Source: Otis tarda (Eukaryota; Chordata; Aves; Otidiformes; Otididae). From it: 64,000 nucleotides of DNA. The position numbers were made by a program, and so were the translations under genes. The notes under the pieces are model-generated. The model was not told where the DNA came from, ran no database searches, and was given only the letters and a program-made list of their open reading frames with translations. Positions 12,084 to 25,086 of the stretch are shown in pieces (the first letter of the stretch is position 1; each line of letters starts with the position of its first letter). Where the stretch lies: contig CM048557.1 of NCBI GenBank assembly GCA_026413225.1, positions 47,313,371 through 47,377,370 of the forward strand. Reading direction: 5' to 3'.

Positions 12084-12090
12084 TATTTAA
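12084..12090 (+). promoter_or_regulatory. TATA-like box of the solo LTR
   Basis: TATTTAA, followed by an A/G-rich segment, sits about 173 bp into the LTR. It fits a U3 promoter; whether it is still active cannot be told. Confidence 0.4.
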
Positions 12091-12755
12091 GAAGGGGAAA
12101 ACAGAGAAAAAAAAGAGAGAAGAGAAGATGTGAAGAAGCTGAGCGGGGGCGGAGGCGCAGAGGGGGAGGCGCAGGCCTCATGGGCCTTGCAGGCCTCACC
12201 CTCTGGCCTCTCGCCAGGCAGCCGACTGGGCCCGACTTGGTCCAGCCCGGCTGCAAGAAGTGGAGAGGAGATGAGAAGTGAATAAGATGTAAAAGATCCT
12301 GAGAGACATCTACCACCCTGTTGTGAGTGAGGAACGGCTGCAGACGCCAAGGTCAGTTCAGAAAGGAGGGGGAGGAGTAATGCGGCTCCTGGCCAAGATT
12401 CCCCTGCAGCCTGTGGTGACGACCATGGTGGAGCAGGTTGTCCCCCTGCAGCCCATGGAGGTCCACGGAGGAGCAGAGATCCACTTGGAGCCCGTGAAGG
12501 ACCCCGTACCGGGGGAGGTGGATGCCTGAAGGCGGCTGTGATCCGTGGAGGGCCCGCTGGGACAGCTGTTTTAGAGGGACTGCACCCTGTGGAATAGATG
12601 ACCCATGCCGGAGCAGTTCCACGAAGGACTGTGGCCTGTGGGAGGGACCCCCACGATGGAGCAGAGGAGGAATGTGAGGAGTTCTTCCCCCGACCATGAA
12701 GCAGCGGCGTGAAACAACGTATGATGAGATGAACTGACTGCAACCCCCATTCCCT

Positions 12756-12785
12756 CTTCCCCCTGTGCCGCTCGGGGGGGGGAAG
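12756..12785 (+). other. GC hairpin in the solo LTR
   Basis: CTTCCCCC at 12,756-12,763 can pair with GGGGGAAG at 12,778-12,785. The loop holds part of a run of nine G. It lies about 90 bp before the AATAAA signal. Confidence 0.5.
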
Positions 12786-12872
12786 GTAGTAGAGATAATG
12801 TTAAGCTTGGGAAGAGGGAGGGGTGGATGGAGGTTATCTTGTTCCCTGTCTCATTATCCTGCTGTTTGTAGT

Positions 12873-12878
12873 AATAAA
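12873..12878 (+). promoter_or_regulatory. Polyadenylation signal AATAAA of the solo LTR
   Basis: AATAAA lies about 190 bp before the LTR end, as expected for the end of the R region. Confidence 0.55.
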
Positions 12879-13061
12879 TGAATGGTTTTCCCCAAGTCGA
12901 GTCTGTTTTGCCCGTGACGGTAACTTTAAGGATTTCTCCCTGTCCTTATCTCAAACCTCGAGCCGTTTTTCCTTATATTTTCTCTCCCTGTTCTTTTGGA
13001 GGGTGGGGGGAGTGAGAGAGAGACTGCGTAGTCTGGTCCTGATCAGGGCTGAACTACGACA

Positions 13062-13066
13062 GGTAG
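13062..13066 (+). repeat. Target site duplication GGTAG (right copy)
   Basis: Second copy of the five bases at 11,906-11,910, directly after the LTR's terminal CA. Confidence 0.85.
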
Positions 13067-14929
13067 ACTGAAACAGTGTCTATGGTGTTCAGGCATTGAG
13101 CATTTGGTCATTTCTTTTCCAATTTCATTGATTTTTCTTTTTCTACACAAGGCACGGAGTTTGAGGAAACTTGCTGTGTGAGTGGTAATAATCAGGGAGC
13201 TGTGTAGGCAGTAGTAAATGTGTTGTTTTCAGGATTAAGACATCTCAGGCTGTTGACGGTCTTAAAATCAAAGAGTGACTGCGTTAGGACTTAAATACTG
13301 GATACTGTTCCATGAACAAATAGTGAGAGGGTTGATAATGACAGAGAGATGGCTGTCCAGGCTGGGAGCTTTTTTCTGTGCTTAACAGTCCTCACACCAC
13401 TTACCTATTTCAAGCAGTGACTGCTGTTGTCCTTCTGCCACCATGACCCATTGCCTGTATTTTGCAGTGCAAAGCTGGTTTGTCTGACACAAGGCGCTGC
13501 TGCCAGAAAATTTATCCGCAATTGCACAGAGGTGCTTGAGGGGTAAGATAGAAGTTTACTTTAAAAACATCCTTTGGTGCCTCTGTGCTTGAACACTGGC
13601 CTATCTGAAATGAGCTGGGGAAAGGTGAGTTGCAGGTTTGCAGCCTGCCTCTGAAGGAAGCACCTTAGAAACACTAACTTTGTGCAGGGGCCGAATGAGT
13701 CAGAGAGAACAAGAATCCTTCTCCCAGAGAGAGACTCACTTGGTCAAGCTGGTGCACACTGGTGTATGATGAGTATGGCAAGCTTGTGTTGCTGCTACTT
13801 TTCTGGAAACTTGCCCTTAGCAAACTTTTCAGTGGTGATGTCTTATTTTCTAATTGCTTATCGTCTGCTTCTCTCAAGAAAAGCTGATTCTTGAGGTTTC
13901 AGGGCCAAGGAAACAATTGTGGTTGTCTTGCTTCTCTTGTGTAAAGGGAATACAATACATGGGAAGACTTGGTACTACAAGGAGCCTGGTCTAGATGCTA
14001 CGGGTGTGTTTGATCAGTGGTGAAGATTTTTTATATAATCATAAACCATTTTCTAGCTACTGGAAAATGCAATATACTGAACATTTTCATTCTGAAAATG
14101 AAAAGTTAGGAAGCCCGAGAGAAGTTCCCAAGTAATTTTCCCAGTTAAATGTCTTTTTGATTCGTGTCACTTCAGTGGTTGCTATGTTAAACACTCGTGT
14201 GCACACTTCATTATGGAAAAATAGCTTTTTCCTTTTGGTAGATTTCACAGAATCCAGGCCTGATCATGAATTAGAGGTCAAATTACCAGGTACAGTTTTC
14301 ATCATGGAAGGATATCATATTATTTTCATTTGCTTACAAATTTGAAGTAGAGAATCACCAGCAAACTTGAAACAAAACAGGGAAGTTGTTATGCTAATTA
14401 ACTGTTAATGCAAGAGTAGGTTCAGGTAAGGGTTTAATTGTGTATTAAGAAACTGTTTTCATGCTCACATCATTTGGATTAGTGCATTTCCTGTTCCACT
14501 TTTTTTTTGTAGGGGAATCTTATTTAAATTATTGAGCCCACTGTTTTGAACTGGTAGGGGAAAGAAGAAATGTAGCTGGTATTGCTTTTGACTCACACCA
14601 GCATCTTTTAGGTTGCGAGCTGTTGCCACCTCCACCAAGCTGTTAGCATCTTTGGAACCACTGTAGTGCAAAATGTTCTTACAGCGTTCAAGCATTTAAA
14701 CAAAGTTGCGGTCTTCTGTCTTGGAATTCAGCTCTTAGCTTCAAGAAGAGGGACAGTATTTGTCAAATCATTCTGCTGCATGCAAAACCACAAACCTTTC
14801 TTAGCTGGGTTGGGGAAAGATGCCATACGTTTGATATTTCATTGTCCCAAAACCGAAGTCCTTTTGCATGCATATGAGGGGTTATAGATTTGAATGGATT
14901 CCTTCCATTCCAGTGGGCATGTACAGTCA

Positions 14930-14945
14930 AAGATGCATGCATCTT
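14930..14945. other. 16-bp perfect palindrome
   Basis: AAGATGCATGCATCTT reads the same on both strands. It lies in unique sequence and may be chance. Confidence 0.6.
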
Positions 14946-15680
14946 GTAGAGTTTATAATGGCACAGGCTCTAATTTGGATAAAGCAGGTTTTGCATATTT
15001 AGTGAAACAGAAAAGATGACACGTGCAAATGCTGCTGCAATTCTTCATTCTTTTTTTAAGCCAGAACTAATGTATAAATGTTTTAATTGCAAAGAGGCCC
15101 CTTGAAAAGGCTATAGAAGTGTGAGAGAATTTTTTTTTTCCTTGTAGGCTTCATGGAGAGTTTGCTCAGTAAGATGGTGATTGAAGCCAGGAGTCTTTAA
15201 GAGCTGTTACAAATTAAATACCCGCCGCAGCTAAAATGTAGTCAGTTCTACTGTGAAAGATATTATAAAATATCACTTAACAACTCTGATTCAGCTTTAA
15301 TAAAAGGAAGGGAAGAAGCATATTTGTAGATGACAATTGAGGTTTTTGGAGGTCAGTACACAGTTGTCTGAATCGTGTTCTGGTAGTTACCATTATAGTG
15401 TAACAGGAATTGCATGCACCTCAATTACATTGTTACCATAGCCTATTCTGCTGCATCCTCACTATCTCTCATGAAAATACTGGTTCTAGGATTGTCAGAA
15501 TATTGATGCCACAAGTGCAAGTAGTATCACTGCCTTTTTTTTGCCATGAGCAGAAAATTAACGCCATTTAGTTTCATGTTTTGTTATACTAGAAAAAATG
15601 AAAGTTTGTTGCTTCCAATTTATTATGTTACGAGATTTTGCCACTTAGGATAATTTTAAATGAAGGGAAACATAAATACC

Positions 15681-15711
15681 TATATATATATATTTATATA
15701 CACATATATGT
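15681..15711. repeat. TA-rich simple repeat
   Basis: A TATATA tract with one TTTA and one CACA interruption, about 30 bp. Confidence 0.8.
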
Positions 15712-18700
15712 TTAAATTGCTTCCTAAATCACCATTGCTGTTGCAAGCAGCGCAAATAAAATTGACCAGTTCTCATAATCAAAGTTTATAATACTTCTCT
15801 CACTGGTCATACTTTGATTTATTTCAAGCATATTAAAATGCAACAGAGCAGATGAAGCAGCATGAAAACTATGTGAAAGTGCAGGATTTTTTTTTTTCTA
15901 TAGCTCTCATGCAGCTTATTTTCCTGAATGAACTGAGAAGGTTATCCAAACTTCAAGATTTTTCTGCAAGTGTGGTAGATTTTGAATTTCTAGCTCAACA
16001 GACTCACTCAGTGGTATTTTTTGTCTTTTCTCACTTGCAGGGTGACTCCTCCAGCAGCAGCAGTACTTTACAGGGGATGCTGTATCCAGCAGGGCTGCAT
16101 GGAGAGAATAATTTATGAGCCCAGCTGTCTGTGTGCCCTTAGGCTGGGGGTGTCAGTGCCCAGTTCAAGCACTTCCTTGACTCTGGTGGTTCTCCATCTG
16201 CCTGTTACAGAGGGGGCTGAGCACCACCTCGTGGTGCAGCCTGAGATTTTCCAATCTCTTCTCAGCTCATCTGCTGAGCAGCCCAAACACATCTCCAAAG
16301 CAATATGATTATTTTGTGTTTGTTGTGTAGTTTTTTTTCCCACTGGTGAAAGGGTCGGAGTTATGTTCAGAGTGCTTTGTGGAAAGTAATAAAAAGGAAG
16401 ATTGTGTTCGTTGGCAGAGCTCTGTAACAAGGACTTGAATGCAAATAGGTTCTTGACAGTAGCACTGGGCTACCATATCAATTGTCCTCTATAGGAAGCA
16501 AGAAACTTTTGCTAAGTGTGAACTGTACTATAGGCCAGTGGTAATCAGCACAGAAAACAACCACATGCTTTCCTTCCTTGAAGGTACTCCTTTTTGTCTC
16601 AGATGAAAACAGCTGATGCTATGGAGCTGAAGGTTTGTGACTTAAATGCTATAAACAACCCAAGAATGGAGACTGAGGGGACTCTCAGCCTCTGCCAGGC
16701 TGTAGCAGACGCTACCCTTCTCTGTCTCTGCTAGCTGCAGCAAATCGGACCATCCTAACTTCAGTATTCCTTTCCAGAGCTGAAATTTAGGTAACTGTAT
16801 TTCAAACATTTGTTTCTGCCACCTGCATCTATTTCCAAAAATGTGATTCAGGAAACTGGTGATAAAGCTAAGATCAGGCTTGAAGTATTAAGGAAAGTGT
16901 GCTTGTGTAAGTACATTCAAAACATCCTTATTAAAATGCATCATATGAAATACCTATAGAAATGTTAAATATCTCCTGAAATCAGACCTTTCACAGAATA
17001 TATACAGAACTGATGTATTTTCTAATAAGTCATATCAATATGCAGATAATCCCTCATAATAGGAACAGCCTAGAATGGATGTGGGGCAGCTGACCGGTAG
17101 GTAGGCTAAGAAGGTAGGAAAGATATTTATTAAACCTAGTTATCGGGGAAAAAAAACATTACTGATATTTGCATAGCTGATATTCAATCACTCCTAACTA
17201 GTTAGGCATGAATTCAGAAAGGGATTTCCATGGTTAAGTGCTGAAATGCCTTGATTTCAGGTGAAGTCCTTAAAAGCACATTAGTCCAAACTTGATTGTA
17301 ATGGACTGTAGCAGCCATATGTGAACACAGAGATTGTAAAAACTGAGGGTAGCACTTGGAAGACACGATGTTACTTTAAACCCAAGCTCTCAACAGAAGC
17401 AGCTGGAACCTGTTTGAGAAATTCTGAGTAGGAGTAATTAAGCCAATAGAGATGCAGTCTGTTTTAAGCTAATATTAGAATTGCATCTGATGTTCATTTT
17501 ATAACAAAAAAAAAAAGAATTTAAATCTCTATAAGATCTTGTTCTTTGCTTTACCATAAATCTAGTCAGATATTTTTTTTTAGTTGAATCAAGATAAACC
17601 TGAGAAATCAGTGTTTCACAACCACACAAAGAGTGACTCTGTCAAGGGAGATGTTTTCAAACAGGATGGAGGAACTTGGGCTCTGACTTTTGTTTAGGGA
17701 GCCAAAGGGCTGGAGAATGTTTCCTAGTAAATGACACAGTGTAGATGCCAAGGGTGGGTTGCAGGCAGGCATTCCTCTGCAAGGGTGCCTGCCACCTCCC
17801 TCGCCATGGGAAACAGAAAAGTAAAGATACTTCCCTGTTTCAGATAAACTTTGATGCATGGTAAGGAAACATTTCTTTATTTTGAGAGAGGTATTTTGCT
17901 GCTTTGCCATTCAGGCAACTCCGTTAATCCAGATCACTCAAATGGAGTTAAAACACAAATCTATTCCTCTTTCTTGCGCCTCTTTTTATAGTTTTTGAAT
18001 GTTGTCAATTACTTCTGTCTTATAAGGGGAAAAGAGCCCAGCTTTCTGTTTCTTGATTGCTGAAACTATAGTTTTCAGCAGTCAACTCCATTAGGAGGCT
18101 ATTAAGATGTTTTTTCTACTTTAGCTCTGATTTGCAGAGGTACTGAGCCTAGTCAGTCCCTGTTGAATTTCACAGGATTTTAGATGCTCAGCATTTCTGA
18201 AGAATCAAATCTTAAGGCCCTTGTCCTTAAGAGATTCACTGCCCCATACTAAGGGGAATTTTTCAGAACTGAAAATACGACAAGTGAGAGGTACTGTATA
18301 AATTTTTTTTTCCTGTTGTGAGGTAAATGAAGGAAATGTGAGTTGCTGGGACGGGCACATCTTCATGTGGGCAGGGTGTTTGCCAATCTTGGTGATCACA
18401 TCCGAGTCATGCATTGTACCTGATGGATCAGGTTTTCCCATGGGATTTAGTCACCACAATCTGAAAAATTTATTAGTCTGACAAGACTGAGGCTCTCAGT
18501 TACTTTGCTTTGAATCCAAAAAAGTGTGTTTTAACTTGTCACAGATTTACTTCTGGGTATCTGCATCATGTTTAGAGTCAATTGCCGAACAGGAACATGT
18601 TTTCATCTGAAATTTCTGCTTTCACTTTTTCTAATTGGGCCAGAAGTGTAACAGAAACATCACTTTCCTGAGAGTTTTGGGAGTACAGAAGAACTTAGAG

Positions 18701-20064
18701 ATACTTATAGAACTATAGATACTTAAGAACTGCAGTTATAATAAACTAAAGGAGGAATATTTTAAAAATATTTTTGAAATATTTATTTTAAAAATACTTT
18801 GACTCACTTCCTTTTTTTTGTAGAGGAATGGTAGCTTCATCTGCAATTGGGCAAGGTAACACATTGCTTTGTTCTGGTATCTCTTTTTTGGTCACAGCAC
18901 CGATAGTGTACTTGATTCTGCGTCATAGTTGGATGAGATTTGATCCTAAAGTTAAAAATTCTTTCTTACAAGTTCTGAAGCATTTTTATGTCTTTTGAGT
19001 ATTCTTCTTATGCTGATGATTTCATCCTTGCAAGACTGCAGTAGTTGTGGCATTACTATCCCCGTGGAATTACTGAAGGATAGAGCGTGAAGTCATTTTA
19101 TGCAGAAGCAGTAGCAGTGACATTATGGGCTTTCAGCCCTGCCCTAACACAGCATCATTATCTGAGCACTTCTGACAGTGAGGGAAAGCTTTGTTGCAGC
19201 TCTTCAGCCCTGGTGCTACTCTACAATTTTTAGCAGAGATGGAAGTGTGAGCAAAGAGAAAGATTATGTGTTCTTACTCACAGTGTTACTTTACTGCACT
19301 AATAGTATACGGAGGGATCCAACTTACACTTGTGTAAGAAGGGTCTGTGTGTGAAGTTATTGCCAATGCACTTTTTGGAAATTGGCAGGCTGCGTACTGG
19401 TTGAAAGGAAAGTGCTTAGCTGCTTTTTAGACAACAAGTATACTTGAAATTGGTTAGGGATAAAACAATATCCATGATGAACCGTGAACAGTATTAATTG
19501 TATCAATACTGAAAAAAACTCCGCCTCACATTCTGCCTCAGGTGACAACAGTTCCAGATATTTTTCTTTCAGGTAGCAGTAGGTCTTCTGAAGCTGCAGT
19601 AGGTCCAGTGTAAAACTTGCACAGATTTTGCGAGAGCAGAGAAGAAAATCTCAAGGGCATTGAAACCACATCTCAAGATCAGCTTTTTCTGAGGAAAATT
19701 ATCTGAAGTACTAGCAAACTTGCTAGCCTACAATTTCCATGGCTACAAATACAGAGGTGAAATAAACACAAACCTTATTCCCTAAGCATCAAAGGCTGTA
19801 GGGAAGTTTGAGTCAGTTCTAACTGTCACTGAGTCAAGAAAACCTCATAATGGAAAATCAGGTGGTGATTGCAGTGTTGTACATTCTTCTGCTTGCTATT
19901 AGTTAAAGAATACTGTAAGTGAAGTGGCTGTAAGGAGCCGTTGTGCTGTGGCAGTACAGCTCAGTGGGAACTGTTACTCTATAGAGACAGTTCTTTATAC
20001 ATCTCTTTAGTCACCAGTCCACTGTCCCAGTTCTGTTTCTGTTTGGTTAGCCCACACTTCAGAC

Positions 20065-20071
20065 TTTTTTT

Positions 20072-20103
<32 letters not shown>
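20065..20103. repeat. T39 tract with a single C
   Basis: T run at 20,065-20,103 broken only by C at 20,073. It could be an A tail of an insertion on the minus strand, but no recognisable element precedes it. Confidence 0.8.
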
Positions 20104-20681
20104 CTCCAAGCACTGAGAATTCTGTCTGTAGCTTCTGAGATCTCCACAGTGGCTAGAGATGGAGTCTAGCATCCCAGATACCACACCCCAGTCCTACTTT
20201 GCATCCACAGCATCTTGCTGTGACCAGCTCTTGCACATTCACAGGCAAGAGAGACCAGAATATTTGTATTTTAAAAGGACAAGGTGTTTTGGGTAGGTGA
20301 ACCAATTCACGTGAAGAAGCCAATTACTACTTAGTATCTGTTCTAATTTTGGAGAAATACTGATATGTTGATATATGCAGGTAGTCTAGCCTACTCTGGC
20401 TTTGATAAAAACATCTTGGTGCCCTCAGAGCAAAGAATATTACTTTTTCTGTTTTGATATTAAGTGCCTCTGTTCTGGACACAGAAAATCCTAGTTTCAG
20501 TTCTTCATGATAAGAATAGTATCCATGTGCACGGAGCCATATTTTTACAGGATGGCTTGGAGACAGAATCTACTCTGAAAATTTTGTTATCCAAATGAGA
20601 ACAAGAACAAAAGGCATAGAGGGAGTGTATGGGCATTCACATTTAGTCTAATGATTGAATTTAGTCAGCATTTAGTCTGTT

Positions 20682-20693
20682 GAGACTAGTCTC
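20682..20693. other. 12-bp perfect palindrome
   Basis: GAGACTAGTCTC follows three ATTTAGTC words within about 40 bp. No function is assigned. Confidence 0.4.
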
Positions 20694-22177
20694 TTTGTAG
20701 TCAGTGGAGAGAACTAAGCTCTTCTAGAGAATGGTTTGGAGCTGCAAGCTAAGTCAGCCTCCTCTGGTGGGCAATTCAGAGCCACCTGCACCTCCTGGCT
20801 GATCATCAGAAGCGTTGCTGTGACATTTCTTATTGAGGCTCTGGATAGACTTCTCAAATCGACATCACCAGAAGAGTCTCCAGATAATAATAACCTTTAC
20901 ATAACTCCACAGTAGCAAGACTTTGGGCAAGTCATTTATTTACCTGTTTCAGCTTTCCAGTAATGTGTAGCTAATAATAGTCACCTGCTTGCCAGAAGGC
21001 TGTAGGATTGGAAGTCATGAATGTCTGTAATGGCTTTAATGTCATCAGTACAAAGGTATTGTGCAAATATATTTAGTGCATGCAAAAGAATATGAATTCC
21101 TGTTTATTACCCACAACCTTACAGTAATAAACTGCTGTAAGATGCAATGTTTACCAAAATATTAAAGGCGAGATTACCCTGCTTGTGCAACTTAGTGGAA
21201 TCACGGCAAGCAAGTTTTTACCCTTTATGCGTAGCAATTAATTTCTTGAAAGAAATCAACATCCATGGGATGTGTGTAATTTTAAATGTAGTTATTTAGA
21301 TACAGATACCATCATTTCAATTAAAAATGCCACACTTACAAACATTAAAAAAAAATAAAAGCTTAAACTGAGATGAAGAAAATGAACTTAGATGAGCAGG
21401 AAGATATGGACATATCCAAATCTGACCATGATATTTAACAGTGTTATTGGCAATTGTCTCTCTTCTCTCCTTTGAATGGCCTGCATGTACAGATAGCTTC
21501 TGTAACAGCACACTGAAAAATATAACTGTGTTTTTTACACCACTGCCTATGTCTTCAGAAACAGTGAGAAATGATGGACCGGCTTCTTAAATAAAAGTGA
21601 AACAAATGCTCTATCTCCTATTCCAATGATAACGGTATTGCTGTAAATGTGATTAGTATGTATGGTTTTCTAGGCTTGCTATTTATGCACTGCACTTCAG
21701 ACTCAGTAATAATTTCCATAAAAATGACAGAATAATTAGGACAGAATAATGAGATTATCATTAATAAATGATACTGCTCTTGCGCATGATTACATATCTC
21801 ACTGTTCCGGATGGCTGAAATATCTATAGACTGGGTAACGGGTTACGTGGTTTATGATACTCTTCATATATGATGTTTTGCTTCTTTCATTACTATGTGT
21901 CAGAACTAGATACCTACCTTACATTCATTGCAAACTCTTATTCCTCTGTGAACTTTTTAACGCATCTTCTCACCACTGAGTATTAAAACTTAGCATTTTG
22001 CTGCTGCTGAATTAATATTTCACTTAAGCTCTTTGAGTCTGCAAAAGCTGAGGTTTGCTTACTTGGGTTTCTCTGTAATACTTAAAGCATGTTTTGATGG
22101 TGATAGTTACTATGCTCCCCTAATATATAAAATTAATCTTAGTTTTGATAAAGTAGGCTCTATGTGGTAGAGCAAAA

Positions 22178-22223
22178 TCAATTTGAAGGTCCCTTCTGAC
22201 CCAAACTATGATTCTATGATTCT
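22178..22223 (+). mobile_element. CR1 3'-end fragment, about 46 bp
   Basis: GAAGGTCCCTTCTGACCC, then AAACTATGATTCTATG, is the last part of the CR1 3' UTR with its octamer tail (two ATTCTATG-type units). It is a severely 5'-truncated insertion. Confidence 0.8.
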
Positions 22224-24939
22224 AAACAGATCTGTGGGTTTTCTTTTTCTACTTTGGGAAATTAAATCAGAATAGCAAAAGGGAAATTGAATTATACTTG
22301 CAAGAGTTTCAGTGGACTTAATTAATATAAGAAGAAATACTAAAGCTAAAATTTGCTGTGTGCTAAAACATAATTAATTCTGTAAGAAAAAGCTAAGTGG
22401 TGATGCTGACCCTGTGCCATAGCAGCACAATCTCTTTGCCCTGTGAAATAGTCTGCAGAGTTTTACATCTGTTTAGTTTCCCTTTGGCCGACACATTGGG
22501 AAATGTCATTTCAGCTGTGACTGAACGCCTGTTCAGATGGCTTTCTTCTTCACACTCAGTGAAACATCTAGAGTTGTGGCCCCTGTTGTTTTCCTTGGCA
22601 AGTGACAGGAGGTCAGCAAAACACCATTGACATTAAACTTCACAGCTTTGGTGAGGTTCTTGTCTTGCAATTTGAGATGACATTGAAGTTTTTTTTTTTT
22701 TAATTGTGTAATTATAGCATAGACATCTTCATGTTATACAAGAATGTTCATGTGATTATCAATTCCGTAGGTGTGATCAGAATTGTGTTGGTTTATCTCA
22801 CTGCTGGCATTTCATTCCATATATATATAGAGAGAGATGCATATCTAGAGAAAGACATATATATGTATGTATGTATAGCCCTAGTGCCACTCATGTAATG
22901 GGAGTCTGATCCTGTTTCTTACTTGAGCAAAAAGGCAATATTCCTTTTGCATTTCTATCAGGAGCACAAAGACAAGTATTATCAGGAAAAGAATCGTAAT
23001 GTGCCTCCTGTAGAAAATAATGAAATGTATTCCTGGGTGAGATTTGAAAAGATGTGGTAACTTAGCGAGGAAAAGAGGCATGGAGGGAGTGCAGAGGGAA
23101 AAATATCTTGTATCAGAAGTGACTAAATTACATGTGAGGGGATAGAAAAATATTGAAAAGAGGCCAGTTTTAAATAACAAGTGAAGATGAAAGATGTAAA
23201 AATAAAGAAAGAAACTGTAGTTTTGGCAGGGTTGATTTTAAATGTCTAAAAGTAGAAATCAATCAGTTTTTCACTGATCTTGAAAAGACTAGGGAATCAT
23301 CAGAGGTATCTGGTCATGAGAATAGAACACTAATTTTTTTTTTTTTAAGTGAACAAATCTTCTCAAGTCAGAAAAGAGAGAACAGGGACTTGCACTTTGA
23401 TCTGTATGTATAATATGTAACACATGGCAAACTGGCTTCTAAATTCGCTCAGCTCTGTCTCAGCCTGTTGTTTTGGAGCCTTCACGTACCTTGAGGATAA
23501 TTGTTCTCTGCCCTTCTATAAATAACCCCAAACAATAGTAGAGCTCTGATGGCTGCTTCTTTGATCTGAACGTACAAAGCCACGTTGATAAGGCAGCAGC
23601 TTTGGAATATAAAAACACAGCGTGTGTGTGTATGTGTAATTTTTGGTATAGATTGGAGCCATTTTTCTTTACCTCCTGACTCCTGGGAGAGATTCAGTCT
23701 TTAGAATTGCTCTTCTGCAATTGCTGAACGCTCTTCTGTGCAGTGTGTGCACGTACACTGAGTGCATCTATCAATTGGAGTATTTGCCTTAATGGTTTTG
23801 CGTGTTTTTGTGTCTTTTCAAAATCTATCTTGCGAGTCAGTCATTCATTTGGTCTTTCAGCCTGTCTAATCTTTTTATGATTTTATTGATTTGTTCGTGC
23901 CAAGAGTACAGAAGAAAGAAACCATTTTAACTGCTCTGTAAATAGCTAGAGCAAGCCAACTGAGTTTGCATGTCCTGTCTTTTTAAGGAAGGTCTAAGAA
24001 CGTGTTTCCACTCCCACCGAAACCACTGCCAAATAAATCTAGGTAGGTTTTTTTGTGATATCTTCATGGGGCCTTGCATGTCTCAGGAACTCTCATGAAG
24101 GGTGTTAGACACAAACGAGTTGATGAATGAGAATTTTTACCATGAAGTGAGCTTCTTCAAGTTTACTAAATCACCAGGAGCTCTACAATTCTCAATTGTT
24201 TTATAGGGAAGAAGCTCTGCTTGTAGTGGCTGACCTGTGTTTGTGTTCTTTCAGTTTTGGGCACACTGAGGTCGGCTTTGCTTTCACTTGTCTACTCACC
24301 TTGCCTCAACTCTGCAAAATGTTTCACAGGGATGCAGGAGTGCTAGTGTCTTGAATTTACAATGTCATTGTAGCCTAATGTTTTGTTTCACAGACACTGA
24401 TCTAAACGCTTTAAATTTTGGATTATTGCTTTCCCTGTAAAAGGCTGTGGGAGGAAGGTGTTAACTAGCAGGCTGATTCTGTAGAAACAGTGCAACAGCA
24501 GTGTGGGGAAATTTTTTTGTCAGATGCAGCGCCTAACACCAGCAGTGCAATGACTGTTGGTATCCAGTGCCCTTTTCCCAGTCTTTGCTTTTAGTCATTC
24601 AAAGGAAACTTCTTTCTTTAGTAGTAACAAGCAAGGATTTTCTTGCTTCTTAATAGAAGGGACTGAAGAGTCTGATTTCTACCTTTCTGAGCCATCATTT
24701 AATTTTTCTATTCTTGCTAATGTTACTTCTTCACTGGTCTTATGGCTGGCGCACGCCTGCGGAGGGCCAGCACTCAGACCTGAACTCAGACTGCCAGCTG
24801 AGCCCTGTGTGTTGAAAGGTACCTGTGTTTCCATGTTCTACAGACAGTTCCACTTTTCAAGCAGTTTTACCTGCTGGCTTGTGCTTCTGGTCTCTGCTTT
24901 TTTGTTACAGAACTGTTCCAGAGCATTTTAATAGTGTGC
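22224..24939. other. Unique DNA, no gene recognised
   Basis: No exon or element recognised apart from the TA/GA/TATG simple tract at 22.82 kb and a T run near 23,334-23,347. Confidence 0.5.
22818..22877. repeat. Compound microsatellite (TA, GA, TATG)
   Basis: ATATATATA, then AGAGAGAG, then after a short gap ATATATGTATGTATGTAT. Confidence 0.8.
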
Positions 24940-25086
24940 AGTGCAGACTTTATGAGCAAAATTGTCTGCTCGATCCATATGCCCTTCTAAACTAAAATCT
25001 CAAGTGTGAGACAGTGGACTGTCCTTGGTGCCTTTTCAGATAGGCTGAGATTTTCAAAACCAGCATTTAGCTTTTGACAGATATGG
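24940..25086 (+). repeat. Left arm of a long inverted repeat, family unknown
   Basis: This 147-bp arm, from AGTGCAGACTTTATGAGC to GACAGATATGG, matches the reverse complement of 25,868-26,025. I count about 22 mismatches over the aligned 147 positions (about 85% identity, mostly transitions) and one 11-bp gap. Blocks identical in both arms include AATCTCAAGTGTGAGACAG and ATTTAGCTTTTGACA. Similarity stops sharply at both ends. The arms may be terminal inverted repeats of an old non-autonomous DNA transposon, or two copies of one repeat inserted in opposite directions. I do not recognise the sequence as CR1 or LTR. Confidence 0.85.

Larger units (their letters stand above)
11911..13061 (+). mobile_element. 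Solo LTR, 1,151 bp, endogenous retrovirus class with 5-bp target duplication
   Basis: It begins TGTCATGGTTTTG, ends CTACGACA and is flanked on both sides by GGTAG, which marks a complete LTR-bounded insertion. There is no internal retroviral sequence and only one LTR, so it is a solo LTR, the usual result of recombination between the two LTRs of a provirus. A TATTTAA box lies at 12,084-12,090 and an AATAAA signal at 12,873-12,878. A 5-bp duplication is typical of ERVL-type elements (alpharetroviruses and ERVK usually make 6 bp), so an ERVL-like assignment is likely but inferred. It is GC-richer and richer in CpG than its flanks. The open frames inside it are not retroviral genes. Confidence 0.88.
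13067..22177. other. Unique AT-rich DNA, no gene recognised
   Basis: About 9.1 kb without a recognisable exon or transposon. The frames seen (for example 16,021-16,308) have no known domain or convincing splice context. It contains a TA tract at 15.7 kb, a T tract at 20.07 kb and short palindromes at 14.93 and 20.68 kb, listed separately. Confidence 0.5.

Noticed and set aside
12087-12743. 218-codon Pro/Ser-rich minus-strand frame
   Set aside because: It lies wholly within the GC-rich solo LTR and is open because of composition. It has no retroviral gene similarity.
16212-16228. GCACCAC-CTC-GTGGTGC small hairpin
   Set aside because: Arms of 7 bp are expected by chance many times in a window of this size.
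16021-16308. 95-codon frame after a TTTTCTCACTTGCAG acceptor-like sequence
   Set aside because: Acceptor-like strings are frequent, there is no matching donor with a conserved exon, and the translation has no domain.
20065-20103. T39 tract as the tail of a minus-strand retroinsertion
   Set aside because: The sequence beyond it shows no recognisable element, and no flanking duplication is seen. It is kept as simple repeat only.
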